From: Paracoccaceae bacterium
GTDB taxonomy: Bacteria > Pseudomonadota > Alphaproteobacteria > Rhodobacterales > Rhodobacteraceae
DNA length: 64,000 nucleotides
Assembly (NCBI GenBank): GCA_014872815.1
Contig: WKFK01000014.1
Location: forward strand, 682,001-746,000
Reading direction: 5' to 3'
The notes beneath the pieces are model-generated. The model saw only the letters and a program-made list of their open reading frames with translations, was not told the origin of the DNA and did no database searches. Of this stretch, positions 8,811-18,273 are shown piece after piece (the stretch's first letter is position 1; every line of letters starts with the position of its first letter). The position numbers and the translations under genes are program-made.

Positions 8811-11609
8811 TCAGTCCTTGCCTTTCAGCCCCATAAGCGCTGCGGCAAATGGGTTGTCCGGGTCAATCGCCTTCTCCTTTTTCGGAGGACGGGCCTGGAA
8901 CTGTTTGGGGCCATTGTCACGACGCGGGCCGCCTTTGCCTTTCGGCTTACCACCCTTGCCGCGCGGCTTATCGCCCTGACGGTCGTTGCGACGCTGGCCC
9001 TGACCACCGCCACGACGTTGCTGGTTGCGGGTGCCACCATGACGGCCAGCCCAAGTGAAGGTGTAGAACACTTCCATCTCAGGCTCGGCAGCCTCAGCAG
9101 GCGCTTCGGCCACAGCAGCTTCTGGTGCCGCTTCAGTTTCTGCAGGTGCCTCTTCCGACGCAGGCGCTTCAGTCTCTTCTGCAGGTGTTTCCGCAGCCGC
9201 TTCTTCAGCCGGAGCCGCTTCTGGCGCCGCTTTCACTTTCGCGCGCTCACCTTTCTCCGCCGCATAGCCAAGGCCCTGCATCAGATCGGCAAACTGCTCC
9301 AGCGTCATGCCAGTGATCGACAGCATATCCGCTTTGGCTTCAAAGCCGCCGCGGCTGTCTTCGCTGCGCAGCATATCGGCCAGACGTTCCAGCATGTCGA
9401 TACGGATCGCCCGTTCTCCCGCCGCGCGGTACCCAGACATGGCGTAGTAGCCACGTGGCGCGTCTTTGATGGTTGGCACAGTGACCAAGCCGGGGGGCGG
9501 CGACTCTGGGAAGTCCTGCAGCCCTTGTGCCAGCGACCACAGCACCAGACGCAGACGGGTTGGGGCTGGTTTCAGCAGCAGTGGCATGAAGATGGTGAAC
9601 TGACCAAAGCGGATACCATGCTTACGCAACGTGCCGCGTGCGTCCTGATCCAGCTCTTTCACTTCGGTGGCCACATCGCCCCGCGGAATGATGCCGAGGT
9701 TCTCAACCATGCGGAAAGCAAAGCCGCGCGCCAGACCGGTCAGCTCTTCGTCTTTGCTGAGGTTCAGCAGAGGCTCAAACAGGGCCGCAATCTTGCGGTC
9801 GATGAAGTGCTGCAGACGACGTTCCACCTTCTGCGCTACATCGGCACCGGCTTCTTCGTCGACAAACACGTCGATCATCGGTTTCAGAGGTTCCGCGCCG
9901 GCAACCAATTTGCCGACCGCGTGCTCGCCCCACATGAGGCCACCCTGCTCGGTGAAGTCGATTTCCGTATCCGGCGCGTTGTAAAACCGATCCGCGCGCA
10001 GATGGAACTGCGGCGCCAGTGCCTGCAAGCTCGCTGATTTCAGCGTCTTGGCTTCCTGACCGCTGGCTTCTTTGTCCGCAATAAAACGGAATCCTTCAAG
10101 ACGACCGACGAATTCGCCCTCGACGGTCACCTCACCTTTATCATTCACTTCGGCCAAAAGGGCCTCCTTCTGCTTGAGCCGGCGCATCAAAACGGATGTG
10201 CGCCGATCCACAAATCTTTGGGTTAGACGCTCATGCAGAGCATCCGATAGGCGATCTTCTACCGCGCGGGTTTCCCCGCGCCAATGGTTTTCGTCACTTA
10301 CCCAGTTTTTACGTTGTGCGACATATGTCCACGTGCGGATAAACGCCAGACGTTTCGACAATGTGTCAATGTCGCCATCGGCGCGATCCAGCCGTTTGAC
10401 TTGCCGCGCCAACCAATCATCCGGCACTTTGCCCTTTTCATGCAAAAAGCCAAAAATGTTCTCGATCAGTTGGGCGTGTTCTGCGTGACTAATTCCGCGA
10501 AAATCCGGAATACGACACACATCCCACAAGAGTTGCACCGAGCGCCCGTCGCTGGCCCGCGCCATAACTTCCGCCTCACGCGACACAGTTTTCAGCGCGC
10601 GCAGATCGTCCGCCTCCCGCGCCTTGATCAGCAGCTCATCATCGGAGCCCATTTCCAAAGACTTGATCAGCGCATCCACCGTGCCAAATTGCAGCGCCGC
10701 ATTGCGCCAGTTCAGCTTGCGCACCGGGGTGAAGCGATGCTCCATGATCGCCTCGGCCACCCCCTCATCCAGCGGCGGCGCTTCGCCGGTCACCCCAAAG
10801 GTGCCGTGGCTCATGCCCCGCCCTGCCCGGCCCGCGATCTGCGCAAGCTCATTGGGCGCCAAAGGCCGCATGCGTCGCCCGTCGAATTTGGTAGTGGAAG
10901 CAAAGGCCACATGATCAATATCGAGGTTGAGCCCCATGCCAATGGCATCGGTCGCTACAAGGTAATCCACGTCGCCGTTTTGATAGAGCTCCACCTGCGC
11001 ATTGCGCGTGCGCGGACTGAGCGCGCCCATCACCACCGCCGCGCCGCCTTTTTGACGGCGGATCAACTCGGCAATTGCGTAGACACTGTCCACCGAAAAC
11101 CCTACGATGGCAGACCGTGGCTGCATCCGGCTGATCTTCCGACTGCCAGAATAGCTAAGCGTCGACATACGTTCGCGCCGCATGAACTGCGCCTCAGGCA
11201 CCAGCTCTGCAATGGTGCCGCGCATAGTGTCGCTGCCCAAGAACAGTGTCTCATGCGTGCCGCGCATGCGCAGCAAACGGTCGGTGAACACATGTCCCCG
11301 CTCGGGATCGGCGCAGAGCTGGATTTCGTCAATCGCAACAAAATCCGCGCCCAGACCCTCAGGCATCGCCTCAACCGTGGCCACCCAATACTGAGCGCGC
11401 GGCGGCACAATGCGTTCCTCGCCGGTAACCAATGCCACAACAGACGGCCCGCGCGCGGCCACGATGCGGTCGTAGACTTCACGCGCCAAAAGCCGCAACG
11501 GCAGGCCAATCACCCCAGTGCGATAGCCCAGCATCCGCTCGATGGCGTAATGGGTTTTGCCTGTGTTGGTGGGGCCCAACACCGCCGTGATCTGCCGCTG
11601 TCCGGCCAT
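8811..11609 (-). CDS. SUV3-like DEAD/DEAH-family RNA helicase
   Basis: A 932-residue superfamily 2 helicase. Walker A is GPTNTGKT near residues 12-19, the DExH box is DEIQ in FVAIDEIQLC, and motifs V and VI appear as TDAIGMGLNLD and QIAGRAGRG. The middle resembles mitochondrial SUV3-type RNA helicases. The C-terminal 150 residues switch to an Ala/Glu-rich stretch and then a Gly/Arg/Lys-rich basic tail, likely disordered and RNA-binding. It heads the cluster with the S4 protein and ferredoxin. A role in RNA decay or ribosome metabolism is inferred from the family. Confidence 0.9.
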   Translation of the reverse strand: MAGQRQITAVLGPTNTGKTHYAIERMLGYRTGVIGLPLRLLAREVYDRIVAARGPSVVALVTGEERIVPPRAQYWVATVEAMPEGLGADFVAIDEIQLCADPERGHVFTDRLLRMRGTHETLFLGSDTMRGTIAELVPEAQFMRRERMSTLSYSGSRKISRMQPRSAIVGFSVDSVYAIAELIRRQKGGAAVVMGALSPRTRNAQVELYQNGDVDYLVATDAIGMGLNLDIDHVAFASTTKFDGRRMRPLAPNELAQIAGRAGRGMSHGTFGVTGEAPPLDEGVAEAIMEHRFTPVRKLNWRNAALQFGTVDALIKSLEMGSDDELLIKAREADDLRALKTVSREAEVMARASDGRSVQLLWDVCRIPDFRGISHAEHAQLIENIFGFLHEKGKVPDDWLARQVKRLDRADGDIDTLSKRLAFIRTWTYVAQRKNWVSDENHWRGETRAVEDRLSDALHERLTQRFVDRRTSVLMRRLKQKEALLAEVNDKGEVTVEGEFVGRLEGFRFIADKEASGQEAKTLKSASLQALAPQFHLRADRFYNAPDTEIDFTEQGGLMWGEHAVGKLVAGAEPLKPMIDVFVDEEAGADVAQKVERRLQHFIDRKIAALFEPLLNLSKDEELTGLARGFAFRMVENLGIIPRGDVATEVKELDQDARGTLRKHGIRFGQFTIFMPLLLKPAPTRLRLVLWSLAQGLQDFPESPPPGLVTVPTIKDAPRGYYAMSGYRAAGERAIRIDMLERLADMLRSEDSRGGFEAKADMLSITGMTLEQFADLMQGLGYAAEKGERAKVKAAPEAAPAEEAAAETPAEETEAPASEEAPAETEAAPEAAVAEAPAEAAEPEMEVFYTFTWAGRHGGTRNQQRRGGGQGQRRNDRQGDKPRGKGGKPKGKGGPRRDNGPKQFQARPPKKEKAIDPDNPFAAALMGLKGKD

Positions 11610-11641
11610 CTGTCTGCCCCGTCTGGCTTAGAGTTCGTCGC

Positions 11642-12235
11642 TTAGAGCTCTTGCCCACGCACCAGCGGCGCGAGTCGCTCCAGAGCTTCTGTTAGGCCCG
11701 CCTGATGGGGATGTATAGCCTCGACCTGTTGATAGGCCTCATAGGCATCCTCAGGTTTGCCCATTTCATCAAGCATCACCGCGAGGCCCATAATGGCGTC
11801 AAAATGCGTGGGGTTCAGGGCTATCACCTGCTCCAGATCACTCAGCGCCGGTCCATAGAGGTCCAGCGCGTAGTAGGCCCGTGCGCGCTCCGCCCAGCCC
11901 TGGGCAAACTCCGGCGCGTGGTCAACCAAGGCCGTGGCATGTTCCACCGCCACTTCCATCTCAGATATGTCGATGGCTTTGCGGGTGCGCCGCAGCAGGT
12001 AGTCCGCCGTGGCCGACCCCGAGGCGTCCCACAAATGTCGGATCTGCCCTGCCACCTGCTCCGCCCGTGCCGGTTCCGCAGATCTCAGCTCAGCCATCAA
12101 TCTCGGCAAATCGTCGCCGACACCGGTCGCAGCCGCGTCACTTTCCTGAGAAATCGCAACTGGCGATTGAAATACCGTGACACAGAGCACAAATGCCGCA
12201 ACGGTAGGTTTGAGAAGATGTCGTAAGTTGACCAT
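11642..12235 (-). CDS. Exported tetratricopeptide-repeat protein
   Basis: A 197-residue protein with an N-terminal signal peptide (hydrophobic core VAAFVLCVTVF) and TPR motifs in its second half (AQGWAERARAYYALDLYGPALSDLEQ, followed by FDAIMGLAVMLDEMGKPEDA). TPRs normally mediate protein contacts, here presumably in the periplasm. The ATG at 12235 is preferred because it gives the signal peptide. A longer in-frame reading to 12559 lies opposite the SCP2 gene and is rejected. It is 32 bases upstream of the helicase gene on the same strand. No specific partner is known. Confidence 0.82.
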   Translation of the reverse strand: MVNLRHLLKPTVAAFVLCVTVFQSPVAISQESDAAATGVGDDLPRLMAELRSAEPARAEQVAGQIRHLWDASGSATADYLLRRTRKAIDISEMEVAVEHATALVDHAPEFAQGWAERARAYYALDLYGPALSDLEQVIALNPTHFDAIMGLAVMLDEMGKPEDAYEAYQQVEAIHPHQAGLTEALERLAPLVRGQEL

Positions 12236-12305
12236 AACGTAAATCAGTGTAGCCCGTGCCTGTCTGATTCCCAAGATGTGCACAAGAATTTGAAGGATCA
12301 AGAAG

Positions 12306-12596
12306 ATGAGCGATATCATTTCCTCCGCCGTAGAGGCCCTGACCGCGAAACTCGGAGGCGAAAGCTTTGACGGCTCTGCCAAATTTGCCATCGAAGGCGA
12401 AGGCGCAATCATCATCGACGCAGACGGTGTACGTGCCGGTGACGACGACGCAGATGTGACCATGACCGCAGATGTCGACACTTTCCAAGCGATTCTCGAA
12501 GGCGAGTTGAACCCCACAGCGGCCTTCATGTCCGGCAAGCTGACCATCGACGGCGACATGGGCGCAGCGATGAAACTGGGCGGCGTGCTGGCCTAA
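12306..12596 (+). CDS. SCP2 sterol-binding domain protein
   Basis: A 96-residue single-domain protein with the SCP2 fold signature: an N-terminal helix, then alternating strands with GEGAIIIDADGV, followed by MTADVDTFQAILEGELNP and the C-terminal LTIDGDMGAAMKLG. SCP2 domains bind lipids such as fatty acyl-CoA. Its stop codon overlaps the ATG of the following hydrolase by one base (TAATG), so the two are coupled and may act on the same lipid substrate. The ribosome site AAGAAG precedes the start. Confidence 0.9.
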   Translation: MSDIISSAVEALTAKLGGESFDGSAKFAIEGEGAIIIDADGVRAGDDDADVTMTADVDTFQAILEGELNPTAAFMSGKLTIDGDMGAAMKLGGVLA

Positions 12597-13549
12597 TGAC
12601 ACTGCAAAGCGCACCGTTCCATCACGACGTCGCCGAAGGCCCTGAGGCAAACGCTTACTGGGTCACAGCGGATGATGGGGTACGCCTGCGCTTTGCCCAC
12701 TGGCCTTTGGACACCAGCCAAGGTCCAGTCAAAGGCACTGTGCTGCTGTTTCCCGGCCGCACGGAATATGTGGAAAAATACGGCCGTGCCGCCGCAGATT
12801 TTGCGGCGCGCGGCTACGAAATGATTGCCATCGACTGGCGCGGTCAGGGATTGGCAGATCGCATGGTCGAGCCCCGCTATGTGGGCTATGTGGAAACTTT
12901 TGATGACTTTCAACGCGACGTGAAAGCCGTCCTTGCTGCTCTCAACGAGCTTGACCTCCCAAAACCATGGCACCTTCTGGGCCACTCTATGGGTGGCTGC
13001 ATTGGCCTGCGCGCGTTGCACGAAGGCCTGCCGGTCAAGACCGCGTCTTTCTCCGCCCCGATGTGGGGCATCGGTCTCGCCCCCTATCTGCGTGCAGCGG
13101 CTTGGGCGGTGGGTGCGCTCAGCAAGCCTTTGGGTTTTGGCGCACGCCTGTCGCCGTCAACCTCACCGGTGACGCTGGTGCTGGACCAACCCTTTGACGA
13201 CAACACCCTGACCAAAGACCCTGACATGTATGCCTACATGCAGCGGCAAATGACCGAGCAGCCGGATCTGGCCTTGGCGGGTCCTGCAATCAACTGGGTC
13301 TATGAAGCTTTGAAAGAATGCAAAACCCTGCGCGCCAAACCTTCGCCGGACATTCCCTGCCTAACGTTCCTTGGTACAGATGAGCGCATTGTGCACACAG
13401 GCGACATCCATGATCGCATGGCACGCTGGCCAAACGGCACCCTAGACCTCATTGAAGACGGCGAGCACGAAGTGTTGATGGAAGTGCCGGACACACGCAC
13501 CCACATCTTTGACGCCTGTGCCGCCTTCTACGATAGGCACAACGCCTAG
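12596..13549 (+). CDS. Alpha/beta hydrolase, lysophospholipase-like
   Basis: A 317-residue alpha/beta hydrolase resembling PldB/monoacylglycerol lipase. The nucleophile elbow is GHSMGG near residues 128-133, the oxyanion region is LLFPGRTEYVEKYG, and the probable acid and histidine lie in FLGTDERIVHT and DGEHEVLME near the C-terminus. No signal peptide is seen, so it is probably cytosolic or membrane-associated. It is coupled by a one-base overlap to the SCP2 lipid-binding gene. Lysophospholipid or monoglyceride hydrolysis is inferred from the family. Confidence 0.88.
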   Translation: MTLQSAPFHHDVAEGPEANAYWVTADDGVRLRFAHWPLDTSQGPVKGTVLLFPGRTEYVEKYGRAAADFAARGYEMIAIDWRGQGLADRMVEPRYVGYVETFDDFQRDVKAVLAALNELDLPKPWHLLGHSMGGCIGLRALHEGLPVKTASFSAPMWGIGLAPYLRAAAWAVGALSKPLGFGARLSPSTSPVTLVLDQPFDDNTLTKDPDMYAYMQRQMTEQPDLALAGPAINWVYEALKECKTLRAKPSPDIPCLTFLGTDERIVHTGDIHDRMARWPNGTLDLIEDGEHEVLMEVPDTRTHIFDACAAFYDRHNA

Positions 13550-13819
13550 CTTTCTCATTCTCGGGGTGTGTGAGGGGCTGGCCTCTCACGTGTCTTCGCC
13601 TGCAGTTATTCCGGCAGCCAAAAAACAAGCAGCGCGTGCCAATCGCCTTCGCAGCGGCAAGGTGCAGGGCCATACTCTCGCACAAGTCACCTCCCTGCCC
13701 TCGCCTTTGGCCTGCCGTTACTGTCATGCGCAGCCCAAAGGAGTGCCGCCCCCTCTTGAACCTCCCGCCCCGCTCTGCCTATCTGATCCACAACAGATTA
13801 TTGAACAAAGGCCGCGTCC

Positions 13820-15649
13820 ATGCTGAACCTTCCCTTCCCCGCCCCAGAACTTCTACGTGATGCAAACGCCTCCTCCGGCGCACATGAATTTGGCGACCTG
13901 CCCGAGTGGGACCTGAGCGACCTGTATAAAAGCGACGACGCACCAGAGCTGACTGCCGACTTGGAATGGCTCGAAGGCGAATGTGCCGCCTTTGCTGCCG
14001 ACTATGAAGGCAAGCTGGCCGATCTGTCCGCGAGTGACCTGCTAACCTGCGTGCAGCGCAACGAGAAGATTTCGCAGGTGTCAGGACGCATCATGTCTTA
14101 CGCTGGTCTGCGCTACTACCAACTGACCACCGACGCCGAGCGCGCGCAGTTCATGGCTAACATGCAGGAAAAGCTGACAAATTTCTCCACGCCGCTGGTG
14201 TTTTTCACGCTGGAACTCAACCGCATCGAAGACGACAAACTCTCCGCCGCCTTTGCAGAAAACGCAGAACTTGCCCGCTATGAGCCGGTCTTCCGCCGCA
14301 TCCGCGCAATGAAGCCACATCAGCTGTCCGATGAGTTGGAGAAATTCCTGCATGACCTCGGCGTGGTCGGCGACGCTTGGGAGCGTCTGTTTGACGAAAC
14401 CATCGCAGGGCTGACCTTCAACGTGAACGGCGAAGAGCTGAACATCGAAGGCACGCTCAACTTCCTGACCGACCCGGATCGTGCAAAACGCGAAGCGGCG
14501 GCGCGGGGACTGGCCGAGGTCTTTGCCGAAAACATCAAAATCTTTGCGCGCGTGCACAACACCGCCGCCAAGGAAAAAGAGGTCATCGACCGCTGGCGCA
14601 ACATGCCCACGGCGCAAACCGGCCGCCACCTCTCCAACGATGTGGAGCCGGAAGTGGTCGAGGCCCTGCGCGATGCGGTAGTGGCTGCCTACCCCAAGCT
14701 CAGCCACCGCTATTATGAGCTGAAACGCAAATGGCTCGGCTTGGACAAGATGCAGGTCTGGGACCGCAACGCCCCCCTGCCGATGGAAGACCCCACCACC
14801 GTGGATTGGGACACCGCGCAGAAAACCGTGATGGACGCCTACAATGCCTTTGACCCGCGTATGGGTGAGTTGGCCGAGCCGTTCTTCACCAAGGGCTGGA
14901 TCGATGCGGGCGTGAAACCGGGCAAAGCCCCCGGCGCCTTTGCCCATCCCACCGTGACCAACGTGCACCCCTACGTGATGCTGAACTACCTCGGCAAACC
15001 ACGGGACGTGATGACCCTCGCGCACGAACTGGGCCACGGCGTGCACCAAGTGCTGGCCGCCGAGCAAGGCGAGATGTTGTCTTCCACGCCGCTCACATTG
15101 GCAGAGACCGCCTCGGTCTTTGGGGAAATGCTCACCTTCCGCGCCATGCTGGACAAGGCCGAAACCCAAGAGCAGCGCAAAATCCTGCTCGCGGGCAAAG
15201 TCGAGGACATGATCAACACCGTGGTCCGCCAGATCGCGTTTTACGATTTTGAATGCAAGCTGCATGCTGCCCGTCGCGAAAGCGAGCTGACGCCAGAAGA
15301 CATCAACGCGCTGTGGATGTCTGTGCAGGCTGAAAGCCTCGGCGAAGCGTTTGAATACATGGACGGTTATGAGACCTTCTGGGCCTACATCCCGCACTTC
15401 GTACACTCGCCCTTCTACGTCTACGCCTATGCCTTTGGCGACGGCCTCGTAAACGCGCTCTATGCGGTCTATGCCGAGGGTGACGAAGGCTTTGAGGACA
15501 AATACTTCGAGATGCTCAAAGCAGGCGGCTCCAAGCACCACTCCGAACTGCTCGCCCCCTTTGGTCTGGACGCCTCCGATCCGAAGTTCTGGGACAAGGG
15601 CCTGAGCATGATTTCGTCGATGATCGACGAGCTTGAGGCGATGGAATGA
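13820..15649 (+). CDS. pepF: M3 family oligoendopeptidase (PepF type)
   Basis: A 609-residue zinc metallopeptidase that cleaves short peptides in the cytosol. The gluzincin motif HELGHGVHQ is near residue 400, with the third ligand glutamate in ETASVFGEM downstream. The N-terminal M3B domain starts after about 30 residues (LPEWDLSDLYKSDDAPEL). The start has AAAGG upstream. A strong hairpin with a short T run follows. The preceding 270 bases (13,550-13,819) hold no supported gene and presumably contain its promoter. Confidence 0.95.
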   Translation: MLNLPFPAPELLRDANASSGAHEFGDLPEWDLSDLYKSDDAPELTADLEWLEGECAAFAADYEGKLADLSASDLLTCVQRNEKISQVSGRIMSYAGLRYYQLTTDAERAQFMANMQEKLTNFSTPLVFFTLELNRIEDDKLSAAFAENAELARYEPVFRRIRAMKPHQLSDELEKFLHDLGVVGDAWERLFDETIAGLTFNVNGEELNIEGTLNFLTDPDRAKREAAARGLAEVFAENIKIFARVHNTAAKEKEVIDRWRNMPTAQTGRHLSNDVEPEVVEALRDAVVAAYPKLSHRYYELKRKWLGLDKMQVWDRNAPLPMEDPTTVDWDTAQKTVMDAYNAFDPRMGELAEPFFTKGWIDAGVKPGKAPGAFAHPTVTNVHPYVMLNYLGKPRDVMTLAHELGHGVHQVLAAEQGEMLSSTPLTLAETASVFGEMLTFRAMLDKAETQEQRKILLAGKVEDMINTVVRQIAFYDFECKLHAARRESELTPEDINALWMSVQAESLGEAFEYMDGYETFWAYIPHFVHSPFYVYAYAFGDGLVNALYAVYAEGDEGFEDKYFEMLKAGGSKHHSELLAPFGLDASDPKFWDKGLSMISSMIDELEAME

Positions 15650-15680
15650 CGCTCAGAGAACTCAGCTGATTGTTTAAGGG

Positions 15681-15706
15681 AACCGGGGCCAACGCTCCGG
15701 TTTTCG
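15681..15706 (+). terminator. Rho-independent terminator after pepF
   Basis: AACCGGGGC (15681-15689) pairs with GCTCCGGTT (15694-15702), one G:U pair included, around a CAAC loop, followed by a T-rich tail. It lies 32 bases past the pepF stop. Confidence 0.7.
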
Positions 15707-15800
15707 TTTGCGTCAAGGAAATTATGTACTCAAATTCGTCACTCCCAGCTCATTCCTAACGCCTCAGTGTCTTTACAATCAAAGCCTGGGTGTCGCGCCA

Positions 15801-16286
15801 TCAAAACACCCCCATCACGAGGCCAGCTCCCAACGCTGCGCCCAGCTCGGAACAGCGTTCCAATTCCGCGGCCCCAATCACCTTCTCCGCCAAAATCTCC
15901 TCCTGCGTCTGCGCATGGGTGCAGACAATCAGCGGTGCCTGCACCTCTTTGAGCCGCCAGCCTGTGGCGATGCGGGCCAACTGCCGCGCCGCGCCTTCGC
16001 CGTCTGATCCCGCACAGATCATCTGCGCATACGGCCGCCCCTCGATTTGCCCCAGAACCGGATAGTAACAGCGGTCAAAAAACTCCTTCATCGCACCGGA
16101 AAGCGCAGCGAGGTTTTCCGGCGCGCAGAACAGATAGCCTTGCGCCGCCAGCACATCCTCGGGCATGGCCTCTTCCGCCCGCAACAGCCGCGCCTCTCCC
16201 TCGGCCTGCGCCGCCACAAACGCCGCCTCCGCCATCTGCCGGCTGCCCCCTGTGCGGGAGTGATAGACAATCAAAACCTGCGCCAT
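15801..16286 (-). CDS. Flavodoxin-family / NADPH-dependent FMN reductase-like protein
   Basis: A 161-residue protein with a flavodoxin-like fold. The FMN phosphate-binding loop is YHSRTGGSRQMAEA near residue 8, after a hydrophobic first strand (MAQVLIVY). The second flavin loop is probably FCAPENLAALSGAMKEFFDRCYY. Such proteins bind FMN and act as quinone reductases or electron carriers. It stands alone, convergent with pepF and divergent from a small exported protein gene. The substrate is unknown. Confidence 0.85.
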   Translation of the reverse strand: MAQVLIVYHSRTGGSRQMAEAAFVAAQAEGEARLLRAEEAMPEDVLAAQGYLFCAPENLAALSGAMKEFFDRCYYPVLGQIEGRPYAQMICAGSDGEGAARQLARIATGWRLKEVQAPLIVCTHAQTQEEILAEKVIGAAELERCSELGAALGAGLVMGVF

Positions 16287-16444
16287 AGTTACCTCTTCGT
16301 CACGGCTGCATCGCCAAGCCTACCTGCGCCTCTGTACCAAAGGCAATCACACTCAAGGATTGCAGGCCTTCTGTGACTGCATTACGGTTTACGAGCCCGT
16401 CTCTGCGTATTCTGTGCGCCTGTTTGTCCTGAAGGAGACCCGAT

Positions 16445-16885
16445 ATGAAAGCCGTCCTGACCGCTGCTGCCCTTGCCCTGTGCACCGCGCCATTGGCCTC
16501 TGCGCAATCGATCATTGGCACCTGGACCTGCGTGCGCACCACAGCCGACAATGATGCGGTGTCCAATGTCACCTTCGCGGACAGTGGCCGCCTAGATGCG
16601 CTGGTGAACATCGACTTCTTGGGCCTGGACCAAGAGGTCTTTGCCCAGGCCCGCTACCGCTCGGATTACCAAATGGACAATGGAATGCTCCGAGACACAC
16701 CGGTCAGCGCCTATGTGAATAAACTGGTGATCGACGGTCAGGATGCCACGCGCAGCGAACACGCCGACACCCTGCGCCAAGGCTTGTTGGACGGCAGCGA
16801 CGCCAGCGCCAAGGTTACGTTTACCTCAGACAACTACATGATCCTGTCCACAGACAGCGCGCCCATCAACTGCGTGCGCATGTAA
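16445..16885 (+). CDS. Small exported protein of unknown function
   Basis: A 146-residue protein with a clear signal peptide (MKAVLTAAALALCTAPLASA). The mature part begins QSIIGTWTC and contains two cysteines (in TWTC and near the C-terminus, INCVRM) that could form a disulfide. The pattern of a GTW start followed by alternating polar strands resembles small beta-barrel or lipocalin-like periplasmic proteins, but I do not recognise a named family. The start has a strong GAAGGAGA ribosome site. It lies upstream of the M19 dipeptidase on the same strand. Confidence 0.75.
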   Translation: MKAVLTAAALALCTAPLASAQSIIGTWTCVRTTADNDAVSNVTFADSGRLDALVNIDFLGLDQEVFAQARYRSDYQMDNGMLRDTPVSAYVNKLVIDGQDATRSEHADTLRQGLLDGSDASAKVTFTSDNYMILSTDSAPINCVRM

Positions 16886-16972
16886 ACCCGCGCATTTCCC
16901 CCGACGTCAACCTTTGACAAATGCGCGCGCGCTCCTAGGCTGCGATCAAACACACGCATTGGGGGAGAGAGT

Positions 16973-18160
16973 ATGCGCACCTTGGGGAAATGGCTGGGAC
17001 GCCTGTTGATGGTTGTTGTGGGGGCTGTGGCCGCCTTTCTGATTATCGCGCCGGGGCATGTGGAGAAATCTCGCAACACGGTGAAGGACCACGCGCCCTA
17101 TGCGGTCAGCGAGGCTGCCAAGGACCTGCACGCCAGCCTCACCGTGGGCGACTGGCACGCCGACACGCTGCTGTGGAAACGGGACCCACTGGAACACTCC
17201 AGTCGTGGCCACGTGGACCTGCCCCGCCTGATCGAAGGCAACGTCGCGGTGCAAGTCTTCACCGCCGTGACCAAATCTCCCGCCGGTCAGAACTACGACA
17301 GCAACTCCGCCGATGCGCGCGACAACATCACGCTTCTGGCGGTGGGCCAGATGTGGCCGCCGCGCACCTGGGACAGCATCTTTGAGCGCGCGGTCTATCA
17401 GGCCGAGCGCCTGCACGATGCAGAAGCCCGCTCTAACGGTCAATTGCGCATCGTGCGCACCAAGGCGGAGCTCGACGCTGTGCTGGCCGACCGCGCCGCT
17501 GGCAAAACCGTGGTCGCCGGCATGTTGGGCATCGAAGGCGCCCACCCGCTGGAAGGCAACCTCGACAATCTGCAAAAGCTGCAAGACGTTGGCTACCGCG
17601 TGATTGGCCTGCAGCACTTCTTTGACAACGCGCTTGGCGGCTCGCTGCATGGCATTGGCAACAAAGGCCTGACCGACTTTGGCCGCGAGGTGGTGAAAGC
17701 TGTGGAAGACCGCAATCTGGTGATCGACGTGGCCCACTCCAGCCCTCAAGTGGCGCGTGAGGTGATCGAAATGACCGATATGCCAATGATCGTCAGCCAC
17801 ACCGGCATCTACGGCAACTGCCCGGTGAAGCGGAACTACGAGGACGCGCTGATGCAGGCGATTGTGCAAAACGGCATGGACCAGGGCGGCGGCGTGGTTG
17901 GCATCGGCTATTGGGCCGATGTGACCTGTGACGACAGCCCGGCCGGCGTGGCCAAAACCGTGAAAGCGGCGGTGGACCTGCTAGGGGAAAACCACGTGTC
18001 CTTGGGGTCAGACTTCGACGGCTCCGTGGGCACGGCGTTTGACACGTCTGAGTTGGCGGCCTTGACCCAAGCGCTGATGGATGCAGGATTGAGCGAGGCG
18101 CAAATCCGCAAGGTCATGGGCGAGAACATGCTGCGGGTTTTGCGGGCGCGGTTGGAGTGA
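16973..18160 (+). CDS. Membrane dipeptidase, peptidase family M19
   Basis: A 395-residue renal-dipeptidase-like zinc enzyme. An N-terminal membrane segment (residues 8-27) anchors it or directs export. M19 landmarks are GDWHADTL (first metal site), LGIEGAHPLEGN, GLQHFFDNALGGSLHG, VIDVAHSS, MIVSHTGI and LGSDFDG. The enzyme hydrolyses dipeptides, including some with a C-terminal D-residue, probably in the periplasm. A GGGGGAGAGAG ribosome site precedes the ATG. A hairpin lies 28 bases after the stop. Confidence 0.92.
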   Translation: MRTLGKWLGRLLMVVVGAVAAFLIIAPGHVEKSRNTVKDHAPYAVSEAAKDLHASLTVGDWHADTLLWKRDPLEHSSRGHVDLPRLIEGNVAVQVFTAVTKSPAGQNYDSNSADARDNITLLAVGQMWPPRTWDSIFERAVYQAERLHDAEARSNGQLRIVRTKAELDAVLADRAAGKTVVAGMLGIEGAHPLEGNLDNLQKLQDVGYRVIGLQHFFDNALGGSLHGIGNKGLTDFGREVVKAVEDRNLVIDVAHSSPQVAREVIEMTDMPMIVSHTGIYGNCPVKRNYEDALMQAIVQNGMDQGGGVVGIGYWADVTCDDSPAGVAKTVKAAVDLLGENHVSLGSDFDGSVGTAFDTSELAALTQALMDAGLSEAQIRKVMGENMLRVLRARLE

Positions 18161-18187
18161 CCATTCTCAATTCAATAGGCTGTAAGT

Positions 18188-18207
18188 TCCCGGATAGGCA
18201 TCCGGGA
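18188..18207 (+). terminator. Stem-loop after the M19 dipeptidase gene
   Basis: TCCCGGAT and ATCCGGGA are perfect 8-bp arms around an AGGC loop. A T run occurs only about 18 bases later (18226-18232), so this may be a weak terminator or an mRNA 3' stabiliser. Confidence 0.45.
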
Positions 18208-18273
18208 GCCGCCCTTTCCACATTGTATTTTTTTGATGTCCGAGAGGGCTGAATCGGTGCCTCAAGCCTGTTT

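Noticed and set aside
14081-15541. 486-codon minus-strand frame opposite pepF
   Set aside because: It is antisense to a complete M3 peptidase with intact catalytic motif; composition is typical of a shadow frame.
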